DNA of 26,024 bases from the NCBI GenBank assembly GCA_051819765.1, contig JBNJGT010000018.1:1-26024 (forward strand), read 5' to 3'. Each line of letters starts with the position of its first letter. Position 1 is the stretch's first letter. The position numbers and the translations under genes were made by a program. The notes below the pieces were generated by a model, which did not search any database, was not told the DNA's origin, and worked only from the letters and a program-made list of their open reading frames with translations. Below are positions 16,228 through 23,406 of the stretch, in pieces. This DNA is from JBNJGT01 sp051819765. GTDB taxonomy: Archaea; Nanobdellota; Nanobdellia; Woesearchaeales; JACJVW01.

Positions 16228-17718
16228 TCATTTATCAGGCAGAGGAGGCTCATACACACAACGGAAACTGATCCGTTCGCTGGAGTATGAAGGGGCCTGA
16301 GCCAAATGAAGGGTAAAGAGGCCTGCGTCCTTCTCATCATACCAAATCCCTCCCCGGATGAAGGCATGCTCTTTACCGTCAGGAATGGCTTCACCGCGTA
16401 CAGTAAATATCCTCCCGACATTCTGGTCGCTATCCCACTCTGAATTCGGCCTCAGGAGTTCAAAGGTGCCCAGATATCTGCCGGGCGAGGTGAGCTCGGG
16501 GAGTTCATGATTGCGGGAGTCTGATGGTTGAGGTCCGTTGGGGCATGACGCCTCCTCACAGATAAAAGAATCATTGTTCCACTCCCAGATATTTCCGGCA
16601 AAGTCCCAAATGATTCCTGTGTAATTATTGACTAGACATGGATCATCCCCTTTGATCGTGTCCATGATATAGACGGTCCGTCGTTGCTCGTCTCCTTTAT
16701 TGTAGGTACGATAATACGCCTTGGAATCATCAGGAGATGCTTCAAGAGGGTGGAAGGGAACCTGGTCTGAATGACCACGTATGAGGGCATTCCCTCTATA
16801 TCTTCGTTTTATCCAGTTCTCCCCCACACCGATTGCAATCTTGGCTATCTGAATCCACTGTGTATTGGTTATAAGTGAATATCCTTCTCCAAGTGCTTTG
16901 CATTTGGCCCGTGCCTCGATCTGGCTGATATTAACCCAGGGCCTGCCGGAGGGATGAGAGACAGGGAGGTCCTCCTTTGAACGCTTTGCCTCATACTTCA
17001 TCACACAAAAACCACTCTCATTGATTCCGTCCCCATCAACATCAAAATTCCCGGGTACCGCTACATAATTTGGAGGACATCTTTCATCAAGATCACAGGT
17101 ATCCGCCATATTTTTGAAAACAAAAGAAAGGATAGATGGGGTATCCCACGTCTCGCCGAACCCTCCATCGTAGAGAATCTCTCCTGAGACAGTAGAATCG
17201 TACTCAGGCATCTTGGTATCTCCCATCTTATCCGCCTTTGTCTCTTTCTCTATCCTTGACATCACAATGACCCTGTACTTGCCCATACCCTCTTTGCTAT
17301 ACCTCGGCAAGAATCCAGTGTTCACTTGTTCTACCAAGAGGATAAGCTTTCCGTCCTCGTTCTTCAACTGATCAAAAACAGCCTTAGGGATCATTCGTGG
17401 ACAGCTATCATAGACTTTTATATCTCTCTTATAGAGGAATTCTTCGGGGGATGCTCCATCTGGCTTGAGGAGGATAGGAGCCTGCCAGGACTTGTTCGTA
17501 TGATAGATCCCTTCAATTGGTCCAAAGGAGGTATTCAGTTTGCGCACTTGCAGGTGGGTTGTCTCTTCTGATAGTTGCTTGATCTCGTCTCGCTCGTGAA
17601 AGAAGGAATAGGCTGCAACCACAATCACCATAAGTGTGAGAAGCATCAGAATCCTTGCTGCAGTCCCAGCTCTGTCCTTTCGCACTGGCCGGTATGGTAT
17701 TTTGGCTTGTTGATTCAT
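16228..17718 (-). CDS. Membrane-anchored formylglycine-generating-enzyme/C-type-lectin-fold protein
   Basis: The protein has 496 residues. A basic N-terminus is followed by one transmembrane helix (about 22-42), then a predicted extracellular part. Residues ~45-195 are of unknown fold. A DVDGDGINESGFCV segment (about 225) resembles a calcium-loop sequence and leads into an FGE-sulfatase (SUMF1-type) domain of about 270 residues. Landmarks are FCVMKYEAKR, ARAKCKALGEGYSLITNTQWIQIA, WDFAGNIWEW, RGGIWYD and the C-terminal ISFRCVY. The paired catalytic cysteines of true FGE enzymes are not evident near the C-terminus, so it is more likely a ligand-binding or structural member of this fold than a sulfatase-activating enzyme. 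C-type-lectin folds of this kind are also used as variable proteins in diversity-generating retroelements, but I see no reverse transcriptase or template repeat here. Confidence 0.8.
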   Translation of the reverse strand: MNQQAKIPYRPVRKDRAGTAARILMLLTLMVIVVAAYSFFHERDEIKQLSEETTHLQVRKLNTSFGPIEGIYHTNKSWQAPILLKPDGASPEEFLYKRDIKVYDSCPRMIPKAVFDQLKNEDGKLILLVEQVNTGFLPRYSKEGMGKYRVIVMSRIEKETKADKMGDTKMPEYDSTVSGEILYDGGFGETWDTPSILSFVFKNMADTCDLDERCPPNYVAVPGNFDVDGDGINESGFCVMKYEAKRSKEDLPVSHPSGRPWVNISQIEARAKCKALGEGYSLITNTQWIQIAKIAIGVGENWIKRRYRGNALIRGHSDQVPFHPLEASPDDSKAYYRTYNKGDEQRRTVYIMDTIKGDDPCLVNNYTGIIWDFAGNIWEWNNDSFICEEASCPNGPQPSDSRNHELPELTSPGRYLGTFELLRPNSEWDSDQNVGRIFTVRGEAIPDGKEHAFIRGGIWYDEKDAGLFTLHLAQAPSYSSERISFRCVYEPPLPDK

Positions 17719-18063
17719 CTTAACCCGCTATGCGTGGTTCATACTCTCACACATGCATTCTGATCACTCGGCTTTTCATTGCTATCACCCATCTCTGGAC
17801 CCCTGTGATGGCCGGGTTCAAAGCAGATTTCTGTGGATTGCATGATTTTACATCCAAAAAGTTATGGTATTGCCTACTACTATGAATATAAAAACATATC
17901 GGCGATAGTATCGATACTCTTTACTCCATAGCTTTAATTCCCATAGCCCTTGCAAAAGGCCACGATGAAAAGGCCATATGCGTATAAACACAACTACCTG
18001 AGACCCGAACAATCTCCCATAGACCGCAAGGGATTCGTAAACATTGTTTGGTGTCACAACTCT
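17719..18063. other. Intergenic interval between FGE-like and PHP genes
   Basis: This is about 345 bases with no supported gene. A minus-strand TATA-like TTTTTATATTC (about 17884-17894) could drive the FGE-like gene with a ~140 nt leader; no closer TATA element precedes ATG 17718. Short palindromes such as GTATCGATAC are present near 17910. A 69-codon GTG-initiated frame right after the PHP stop (17848-18057) is possible but unsupported. CGCTATGCG near 17732 echoes the GCTACGCA words found beyond the other end of the FGE-like gene. Confidence 0.4.
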
Positions 18064-18942
18064 TTAGAACCCTGGGGGATGGAAGGAATGGTAGGTCTTG
18101 AGAAGATGCATGCGTTCACGCATATAAGCAAGTTCTGTCTTACACTGGGAGCCGATGAGCTGCATTGCCTTTGATTCATGATGGGCCCTGGCAATATAGG
18201 TCTCTTCTTTGACGAGCGCAAGAACCGCTTTCTCAAAGATGTTCTTTTCCTTTCCAACCACCTTGGTTCTCCTCTTCCTGAGTGTCTCAAGAAACTCTTT
18301 TGGGCTGGATTCAGCATAGGTGAGCACACTTCCCAGTTCGTGGGTGGTATGGGCGTCACTACCACCGGTGATTGCAAGGGAAGAGTTCTTGAAGTAATCC
18401 ACGGCTTTGCGGTTCATGACATGGGTGTTGTAGCCGTTGATTAGCTCCACTGCGGCAAAGTTTCCAAGGTGAGAAGGGGTAATCTCATGGTTCATGAGAC
18501 CAGGGGCACCGGCGGAGAAAGGATGGGGACAACAGATCACACAATTATATCCGGTTGCGGCCTGGATTATATCATAGTTTGGTCGATCAATGAAGAAAGG
18601 GTTGCTGCTTGGCTTGATGTCTTCCCTGTAAAATTCCTCCAGCTCACTGTAGTTGTCAAAATAGAAGAGGGTGTGGATACCCTCCGCAGAAGTCACCTCA
18701 ATTCCCGGTATGACCGGCACAATCCGCTGCTGGAGGGCCTGTCGTGCGCCAGAGATGGTGTTGTGGTCGGTGACCGCAAAGCCGAAATTGCTGGCTCTTG
18801 CCTTTTTGAGGGCCGTGGTGATGCGGGCGATAGCATCCCGGGAATGAGAGGTGTGGAAGTGCATATCAAAGGCAGTATAACCCTGGCTCTGGAGCTTGTG
18901 GCTGTCTGGTTTTTCGAACCTAAAATTCATGGAGTTTCTCAT
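18064..18942 (-). CDS. PHP-domain metal-dependent phosphoesterase
   Basis: The protein has 292 residues. The metal-binding motifs of the PHP superfamily are in order: HFHTSHSRD (His28, His30), a TDHNT motif, GIEVTS, CPHPF and GGSDAHT. Enzymes of this type remove phosphate from nucleotides, RNA 5' ends or small phosphometabolites using two or three metal ions. The C-terminal ~60 residues (from about 230) are basic and helical, beyond the core, and could bind RNA or mediate contacts. The gene starts 23 bases inside thpR, so the two are co-translated; ATG 18930 is an alternative start. The pairing with an RNA cyclic phosphodiesterase favours a role in RNA end processing, similar to RNase AM-type PHP enzymes. 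This is inference, and the specific substrate cannot be read from sequence. Confidence 0.88.
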   Translation of the reverse strand: MRNSMNFRFEKPDSHKLQSQGYTAFDMHFHTSHSRDAIARITTALKKARASNFGFAVTDHNTISGARQALQQRIVPVIPGIEVTSAEGIHTLFYFDNYSELEEFYREDIKPSSNPFFIDRPNYDIIQAATGYNCVICCPHPFSAGAPGLMNHEITPSHLGNFAAVELINGYNTHVMNRKAVDYFKNSSLAITGGSDAHTTHELGSVLTYAESSPKEFLETLRKRRTKVVGKEKNIFEKAVLALVKEETYIARAHHESKAMQLIGSQCKTELAYMRERMHLLKTYHSFHPPGF

Positions 18943-19378
18943 AGTGTGGGCCGGTTGGGGTCAATGTGCTCTTGAAGAGTACGAGCGTTGCTGTTGCCTG
19001 AGCCGGGGGTAAAGTCAGGTGGGGGATCTCTGCTTTGCCCTTGATACGGGCAAGGGTGATGTGAGGATGGAAACGCTCGTCTCTGAGACTCAACTGGGTG
19101 TCAATCTGTTGCTTGAGGTCATAGATGGGTCTTGTCGGTGTGACCCCTGCCCAGATGACGCGGTTGCCGAACTGACCGACTCCATCCAACTTTAACTGGA
19201 TAGGGTTAACCTGCAATTCAAGGGAGTTCATTATGTCTTGTGGCTCTGCATCAGGAAAGAAGACGAGGGTCAGGTGATAAGTGGAGACTGGCTTTATGTT
19301 TGGAAGCTTGAGTTTTTCCACCACCGGGTCAAGGGCATCTTTGAAATCACTGCAATCGAGGGCGAGGAATAACCGCAT
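18920..19378 (-). CDS. thpR: RNA 2',3'-cyclic phosphodiesterase (ThpR/LigT, 2H family)
   Basis: The protein has 152 residues, somewhat shorter than the usual ~180. The two HxTx motifs of the 2H phosphoesterase superfamily are visible: HLTL (in VSTYHLTLVFFPD) and HITL (in RFHPHITLARIKG). The opening MRLFLALD and the RVIWAGV strand are typical for the bacterial/archaeal family that opens 2',3'-cyclic phosphates and can ligate tRNA halves in vitro. TATA element 19401-19410 is centred 27 bases before ATG 19378, so it is leaderless. It is divergent from tmk and overlaps the PHP gene by 23 bases. Confidence 0.93.
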   Translation of the reverse strand: MRLFLALDCSDFKDALDPVVEKLKLPNIKPVSTYHLTLVFFPDAEPQDIMNSLELQVNPIQLKLDGVGQFGNRVIWAGVTPTRPIYDLKQQIDTQLSLRDERFHPHITLARIKGKAEIPHLTLPPAQATATLVLFKSTLTPTGPHYEKLHEF

Positions 19379-19400
19379 GAACGAGTACTGGGGAAAGAAG

Positions 19401-19442
19401 TATTTAAATGTTTACTCCTGCGGTCCCCAACCTATATAAAGG
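19401..19442. promoter_or_regulatory. Divergent promoter pair thpR / tmk
   Basis: There are two separate TATA elements. TATTTAAATG at 19401-19410 serves thpR (27 bases to ATG 19378, minus strand). CTATATAAAGG at 19432-19442 serves tmk (26-27 bases to ATG 19463, plus strand). Both predict leaderless transcripts. Confidence 0.7.
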
Positions 19443-19462
19443 AAAGGGATTGGGCAGATATC

Positions 19463-20140
19463 ATGAGCCTCTATGTGATTGAAGGAACAGACGGGTCAGG
19501 AAAGGAGACCCAGACAAAGAGACTACGGGAGCGCTTTGAGCGTGAGGGATACATGGTTGAAAGCATCGACTTTCCTCAGTATGGCAAAAAATCGGCAGGT
19601 CTCGTTGAGGAATACCTTAACGGGAACTATGGGACCGCCCAGGAAGTTGGACCCTATCGTGCCTCCATATTTTATGCGTGTGATCGCTATGATGCGAGCT
19701 TTCAAATCAAGCAGTGGCTTTCTGAGGGAAAGATTGTGATCGCAAACCGGTATGTGTCAAGCAACATGGGACACCAGGCAGCAAAGATAGACGACCCGGT
19801 GGAGCGTGACACGTACCTCAAATGGCTTGATAACCTAGAGTTTGAGGTATTCGGGATTCCCCGGCCGACGGAGGTCATATACTTGCATGTCCCCGCATAT
19901 ATTGGCCAGGAGCTTGTTTCCAAAAAAAAACAGCGTGCATATATCAAGGATGACACTGCTGACATCCATGAGAAAGACATCGAACACCTGAAGAAGGCTG
20001 AAGCGACCTATCAGGAGATTGCCCAAACGTTCGGCTGGCTGCAAATCTCATGCGTGCGTGATGGACTGATCATGGGCATTGATGAGATTCACGAGAAGAT
20101 ATGGAAAGAAATCACATGCCGTACAGAAGCTCACCGTTAA
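19463..20140 (+). CDS. tmk: Thymidylate kinase (dTMP kinase)
   Basis: The protein has 225 residues. It converts dTMP to dTDP. The P-loop is GTDGSGKET (8-16), with Glu in place of the common Thr after the Lys, a variant known among dTMP kinases. The FPQYGKKSAGLVEEYLNGNYG segment, the DRYDAS helix and NRYVSSNMGHQ follow the family order, the last with Asn where DRY is usual. A lid-like KKKQRAY segment near 155 carries basic residues. A leaderless promoter is at 19432-19442. It converges on dut, which supplies dUMP for dTMP synthesis, and overlaps a predicted 43-codon minus-strand ORF by 29 bases. No thymidylate synthase is in the window. Confidence 0.92.
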   Translation: MSLYVIEGTDGSGKETQTKRLRERFEREGYMVESIDFPQYGKKSAGLVEEYLNGNYGTAQEVGPYRASIFYACDRYDASFQIKQWLSEGKIVIANRYVSSNMGHQAAKIDDPVERDTYLKWLDNLEFEVFGIPRPTEVIYLHVPAYIGQELVSKKKQRAYIKDDTADIHEKDIEHLKKAEATYQEIAQTFGWLQISCVRDGLIMGIDEIHEKIWKEITCRTEAHR

Positions 20141-20243
20141 GGTACTCTTCTGCAAGACCGCTTGAGACATAGGAACTGTGCACCCAATACAGGGTTGCAT
20201 GCTGCAGTCCACGGGATAAGGTATTCAGCTTTTTCTTGACCAT
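20112..20243 (-). CDS. Predicted small protein, 43 residues
   Basis: This short frame runs from ATG 20243 (MVKKKLNTLSRGLQHATLYW...) to TGA at 20112. It begins five bases after the stop of the 30-codon ORF behind dut, so all three could share a transcript. Alternatively, a TATA-like TTTAAATAA (about 20264-20273) lies about 26 bases upstream of its ATG, the spacing used at other genes here. The basic N-terminus and amphipathic middle look protein-like. It ends inside the antisense of the tmk 3' end. I recognise no family. No clear Shine-Dalgarno is adjacent. Confidence 0.5.
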   Translation of the reverse strand: MVKKKLNTLSRGLQHATLYWVHSSYVSSGLAEEYLNGELLYGM

Positions 20244-20248
20244 GGTCT

Positions 20249-20341
20249 TTAGGAATCCTGGCTGTTATTTAAATCTTCCTCATCGAAGAATTGCTCGAGT
20301 TTTGAGTTCTGTTTTATGGTATTATAGCTGATATTTCCCAT
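20249..20341 (-). CDS. Predicted very small protein, 30 residues, behind dut
   Basis: A strong Shine-Dalgarno GGAGGT overlaps the dut stop codon and sits six bases before ATG 20341. The frame encodes 30 residues (MGNISYNTIKQNSKLEQFF, then an acidic tail DEEDLNN) and stops at 20249. The perfect SD at the correct distance is the main argument that it is translated. It has no membrane segment and no recognised family. The acidic tail suggests a soluble peptide. Confidence 0.5.
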   Translation of the reverse strand: MGNISYNTIKQNSKLEQFFDEEDLNNSQDS

Positions 20342-20345
20342 TGGT

Positions 20346-20765
20346 TTACCTCCCTGTGCTTCCGAATCCCCCATCATTCCTTTGGGTTTCATCAACGGAT
20401 TGTTCTACGATATCACATTGGATAACTGGTTGTATAAGGAGCTGTGCGATACGATCACCCTTGTTTATCTCAAAGGGCTGATCAGAAAGATTAATCATCA
20501 CGACACCAAGTTCACCACGAAAGTGGGCATCAATGACCCCTGCCAGGCAGTGCAGGCTGTGCTTTGCGGCAAGGCCGCTTCGGTCCCAGACCAAACCAAC
20601 ATATCCCTCGGGGATTGCGAGTTTAAGGCCGGTCTTTATGATCCGTCTTTCCTGGGGCTGCAGGGTCAGGGATTCCCTGGATGGCAGATCAAGACCCGCA
20701 TCAGAGGGGTAGGCATAGGATGGAAGTGGAAGGTCTTTGTCCAATCTCTCGACAATCAAATCCAT
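20346..20765 (-). CDS. dut: dUTP diphosphatase (trimeric dUTPase)
   Basis: The protein has 139 residues. It hydrolyses dUTP to dUMP and pyrophosphate, keeping uracil out of DNA and feeding dTMP synthesis. All five trimeric-dUTPase motifs are present: DAGLDL (22-27), DRSGLAAK (61-68), GVIDAHFRGELGV (76-88, with the catalytic Asp), KGDRIAQLLI and the C-terminal RNDGGFGSTG. The glycine-rich arm is complete. ATG 20765 is 25 bases from a TATA element at 20786-20795, so it is leaderless. Two tiny ORFs follow immediately. Confidence 0.96.
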   Translation of the reverse strand: MDLIVERLDKDLPLPSYAYPSDAGLDLPSRESLTLQPQERRIIKTGLKLAIPEGYVGLVWDRSGLAAKHSLHCLAGVIDAHFRGELGVVMINLSDQPFEINKGDRIAQLLIQPVIQCDIVEQSVDETQRNDGGFGSTGR

Positions 20766-20785
20766 ACGTTATTCTTTTGAGAACT

Positions 20786-20795
20786 GATATAAAAA
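20786..20795 (-). promoter_or_regulatory. dut TATA element
   Basis: On the minus strand it reads TTTTTATATC, centred about 25 bases before ATG 20765. A leaderless transcript is predicted. Confidence 0.65.
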
Positions 20796-20819
20796 TAACT
20801 CGGAGATGGAACATATATG

Positions 20820-21338
20820 TTAGTGTTCGCCTTTCTCACCTTTCTCAAAACGCGCCATGTCCATGAGGGATTCCTTGGATTGCTGGAGGATCTCACCACT
20901 GGTTGCAGATATCTTGAGGTTGATGGTGTTGAAACTCTTGGTGAGGAAGGTGATGTTATAGACAACCCCCATGGGAAGGTTCTGCAGTATGAAGAAGGTC
21001 TTTATGAGGGTCTCCTGACCATAGTTCTCCTTCAGATGCTCATGGGCCTTGTCGAGGCTTGCCTGCCAGCCAACCTTGATCGCATCGAGATCCATCTCAT
21101 TGATTGTGGTATCCGGCTTCTTGAAGACTTCGGCATCCTCAACCAGGCTTACATCGTTCCCCTCAATGATGAAGGTCACCATGTTCTCTGTCTCCGGGTT
21201 GAAGTAGCCGACCTGCCATGAGTCGGCATTTGCCTCATCCATCATCTTGAAGAAGTGTGCAAGGTAATACCCGTCACTGTTCCAGTTTTTGAAAGCGTCA
21301 CTCTCCTTTATCCGTTCAACAACGCGACTGATTTCCAT
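20820..21338 (-). CDS. Conserved-looking hypothetical protein (172 residues, possibly PepSY-like)
   Basis: The protein has 172 residues and no signal peptide or membrane segment. I cannot assign a family with confidence. Two sections share an alpha/beta pattern. The first (about 35-75: DSWQVGYFNPETENMVTFII) and the second (about 125-160: GVVYNITFLTKSFNTINLKIS followed by TSGEIL) each resemble the strand-strand-turn of PepSY repeats, in which a conserved D/T-x-G-E-I/V-L turn ends the motif. A cytoplasmic PepSY-like binding protein is one reading, and an unrelated fold is equally possible. Its own TATA element at 21361-21369 is centred 27 bases before ATG 21338. It is not overlapped with dut (about 55 bases apart), so it is probably transcribed separately. 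Confidence 0.75.
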   Translation of the reverse strand: MEISRVVERIKESDAFKNWNSDGYYLAHFFKMMDEANADSWQVGYFNPETENMVTFIIEGNDVSLVEDAEVFKKPDTTINEMDLDAIKVGWQASLDKAHEHLKENYGQETLIKTFFILQNLPMGVVYNITFLTKSFNTINLKISATSGEILQQSKESLMDMARFEKGEKGEH

Positions 21339-21360
21339 CTATGAGACAAAAAAATCAGTC

Positions 21361-21369
21361 TTTAAATAG
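21361..21369 (-). promoter_or_regulatory. TATA element of the 172-residue hypothetical gene
   Basis: TTTAAATAG on the plus strand (CTATTTAAA on the minus) is centred 27 bases before ATG 21338. Confidence 0.6.
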
Positions 21370-21421
21370 CTTTTGGATGTCTTGGGGAGAGTGTGCTATC
21401 ACGTTTTTAGTTTACACCCTA

Positions 21422-21596
21422 GCCTCGGGTGAGGCATATGTCTAAACTCAATCTCAAGAAACGCGTATGGATACTAAAAAATTTGAAGAGTACTCCTTCT
21501 AAGGTAATCTGTCAATCTCAGAGAATCAGTCGTATGAGTCTATCGCAGATAATTAGGAAATACAAGGAGTTTGGTTGGGAGGGTCTAATGTCATAG
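21422..21596 (+). pseudogene. Transposase N-terminal helix-turn-helix remnant (insertion-sequence fragment)
   Basis: A 52-codon frame from ATG 21438 to TAG 21594 encodes MSKLNLKKRVWILKNLKSTP, then a helix-turn-helix region and KYKEFGWEGLMS. This is the usual start of DDE-type transposases/integrases of the IS481-like kind, whose catalytic DDE domain should follow but does not. The frame stops at the point where a GRP-type linker normally begins. A perfect hairpin, GCCTC-GGGT-GAGGC (21422-21435), sits just before the ATG and would sequester the GGTGAGG ribosome site. It is the only mobile-element trace in the window, and the 200 bases after it are non-coding. Confidence 0.6.
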
Positions 21597-21650
21597 AAAT
21601 GCTGAAAAGCGACTACCTAGCCCTAAAGCACTGGCCTTGCGACGCATTTC

Positions 21651-21722
21651 TAGGACACAAAACACGCAGAAAACATTTAAACGCGCATTCATGTCCTAAA
21701 GGACAAGCTTTCTGCGTGTTTT
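21651..21722. repeat. Nested inverted repeats next to the transposase remnant
   Basis: The outer arms AAAACACGCAGAAA (21659-21672) and TTTCTGCGTGTTTT (21709-21722) are perfect 14-base inverted repeats. Inside lies a second hairpin, GTCC-TAAA-GGAC (21693-21704). TAGGAC at 21651-21656 can alternatively pair with GTCCTA at 21693-21698. This could be an insertion-sequence end, a terminator-like fold or a small structured RNA. Confidence 0.6.
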
Positions 21723-21787
21723 CGTGCAAAGCAGGTTCATGATGTAAACCAGTTTTGGCATAACAGAGGTCTTTGGCAGACACGCAG

Positions 21788-21798
21788 TTTTATAAAAG
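21788..21798 (+). promoter_or_regulatory. taw1 TATA element
   Basis: TTTTATAAAAG is centred 26 bases before ATG 21819, predicting a leaderless transcript. Confidence 0.7.
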
Positions 21799-21818
21799 AG
21801 CGTATATCACTGAAAGAC

Positions 21819-22766
21819 ATGGTCAGTGAACGACTCAAAGAGCTCCTGGAGAAGCAGCAGTACGGGTTCAGCGGCGAACACTCGGCAGTGAAGATCTGCA
21901 CCTGGACCAAGAAAAGCATCAGGGATGAGGGGGTTTGTTATAAGGAGCAGTTCTATGGCATCAAAAGCCACCGGTGCTGCCAGATGACCCCAACACTTGG
22001 CTATTGCCAGAACCGCTGTATCTTCTGCTGGCGATCCCTTGAGGATACTGAAGGGACACAGATGAGCGAACCGCTGGATGACCCCAAGACTATTGTTGAT
22101 AACAGCATCGCACAACAGCGAAAGTTGCTCTCGGGGTTCGGGGGAAATGATAAGGTGAATCCTGAGAAGCTTGCTGCTGCACAGGATCCATTGCATTTTG
22201 CCATATCCCTTTCTGGTGAACCGACACTCTATCCGAAACTCAATGAGCTGATCGACGAGGTCCATGTTCGTGGGATGACCACCTTTGTTGTGAGCAACGG
22301 GCTTTCGCCTGATGTGCTACGAACCTTGCATCCTCCCACCCAATTGTACCTCTCAGTGGATGCGCCCAATAAGGACCTCTATACCAGGATCGACAATTCA
22401 GTGCTTCCGGACTCCTGGGAGCGCTTCCAGGAAAGCCTTGCGATACTCGCAACCATGAAAGATGCAACCCGGACAACGCTGCGCTGCACCCTGATCAAGG
22501 GCATGAACATGACAGATGCTGCAGGATGGGGAGGCCTGATTAAGCGGGCAGACCCCCTCTTTGTTGAGGTGAAAGCATACATGTTCGTGGGGAGTTCACG
22601 ACTTCGCCTGACGATCGAGAACATGCCACGGCACCACGAGGTGCGGGCCTTTGCAGAGGAGATCGCAAATGAGTCAGGCTACCAGATCATCGACGAGAAA
22701 GAGGAATCACGGGTAGTCTTGCTGATGAAGGAAGACACTGAGAGCCGTCTGTTTAGACCTCAATGA
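21819..22766 (+). CDS. taw1: tRNA 4-demethylwyosine synthase (TYW1/Taw1, radical SAM)
   Basis: The protein has 315 residues. It condenses N1-methylguanosine-37 of tRNA-Phe with pyruvate carbons to give 4-demethylwyosine, the first step of archaeal wyosine biosynthesis. The radical-SAM cluster motif is Cys63-x3-Cys67-x2-Cys70 (CQNRCIFC). A second iron-sulfur cluster is supported by Cys27, Cys40 and Cys53, spaced as in characterised archaeal TYW1. LSGEPTLYPKL, FVVSNGL and LYLSVDAPNKDLY follow in the family order. No flavodoxin domain is present, as in other archaeal forms. Its last 14 bases overlap the convergent metallophosphoesterase gene. Confidence 0.96.
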   Translation: MVSERLKELLEKQQYGFSGEHSAVKICTWTKKSIRDEGVCYKEQFYGIKSHRCCQMTPTLGYCQNRCIFCWRSLEDTEGTQMSEPLDDPKTIVDNSIAQQRKLLSGFGGNDKVNPEKLAAAQDPLHFAISLSGEPTLYPKLNELIDEVHVRGMTTFVVSNGLSPDVLRTLHPPTQLYLSVDAPNKDLYTRIDNSVLPDSWERFQESLAILATMKDATRTTLRCTLIKGMNMTDAAGWGGLIKRADPLFVEVKAYMFVGSSRLRLTIENMPRHHEVRAFAEEIANESGYQIIDEKEESRVVLLMKEDTESRLFRPQ

Positions 22767-23346
22767 TTCGCCCATTCGGGCCGGGATTGATGACTTTTGT
22801 CTTACCGATCTTGTCCTCAGTTGCGTTGTTCTCATGGATATGGCCGCAGATGGCGATGATCGGCTGTACCTTCTCAATGAACTTCCTGATGCTCTCATTA
22901 CCGCAATGATCTCCGTCCCAGATCCGATCACATACGGTTTTGTAAGGAGGTGCATGGGTCTGGAGAATCAGCTTCTTGTTGGGATTGATGGCCTTTTTGA
23001 GGTTCTCGGCAACCATCTCGAAATGGGGGTCCTTCTGGACAAAGCCGTTGCCCTCGATACTTAAGACCTGCACGTCATCTTGCTCATAGATGGCCTCATC
23101 AGCGTAGATGAGGTTCTTAGAACTCTCACAGAGGGCCTTTACGATGTGTGGATCCTCGTGGTTGCCCTGAATAATGAGGACGGGCTTCTTGAGGGTATCG
23201 TACTCCTTGATGATGCGCTTGATGTCATGCTCAAAGAGGGTGAAATCTCCGGCAACAAGAATAAGATCGGCTTGCTTTGCTTTCTTCTTGATTTCTTTCA
23301 TGGCTCTCGGGTCGCCATGGGGATCTGCAATCGCAAGGATCTTCAT
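22753..23346 (-). CDS. Calcineurin-like metallophosphoesterase (YfcE/MJ0936-like)
   Basis: The protein has 197 residues. The dinuclear-metal motifs of the family are complete: D-x-H at Asp8/His10, GDF (Asp34), GNHED (Asn62, His63), a His in QTHAPP, and GHIHE. The size fits the compact single-domain archaeal phosphodiesterases. The natural substrate cannot be told from sequence. TATA element 23366-23377 is centred 25 bases before ATG 23346, so it is leaderless. The four cysteines (for example CDRIWDGDHCGN) are not arranged as an obvious metal site. It overlaps taw1 tail to tail by 14 bases. Confidence 0.92.
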   Translation of the reverse strand: MKILAIADPHGDPRAMKEIKKKAKQADLILVAGDFTLFEHDIKRIIKEYDTLKKPVLIIQGNHEDPHIVKALCESSKNLIYADEAIYEQDDVQVLSIEGNGFVQKDPHFEMVAENLKKAINPNKKLILQTHAPPYKTVCDRIWDGDHCGNESIRKFIEKVQPIIAICGHIHENNATEDKIGKTKVINPGPNGRIIEV

Positions 23347-23365
23347 CGGACGGAGAATGCATGGT

Positions 23366-23377
23366 AAATTTAAATAG
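23366..23377 (-). promoter_or_regulatory. Metallophosphoesterase TATA element
   Basis: AAATTTAAATAG (minus strand CTATTTAAATTT) is centred 25 bases before ATG 23346. Confidence 0.65.
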
Positions 23378-23406
23378 ATTATACCACTACAATGGATATA
23401 CCATAG

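Noticed and set aside
16228..16420. Diversity-generating retroelement variable region
   Set aside because: I found no template repeat copy in the flanking 600 bases and no reverse transcriptase in the window. It is kept only as a check item.
17813..17825. GGGTTCAAAGC, resembling a tRNA B-box
   Set aside because: Flanking bases cannot form the T-arm stem, and no A-box or acceptor stem fits.
17848..18057. 69-codon GTG frame directly after the PHP gene
   Set aside because: There is no convincing ribosome site, and the frame runs through TATA-like and palindromic sequence. Coding character is weak.
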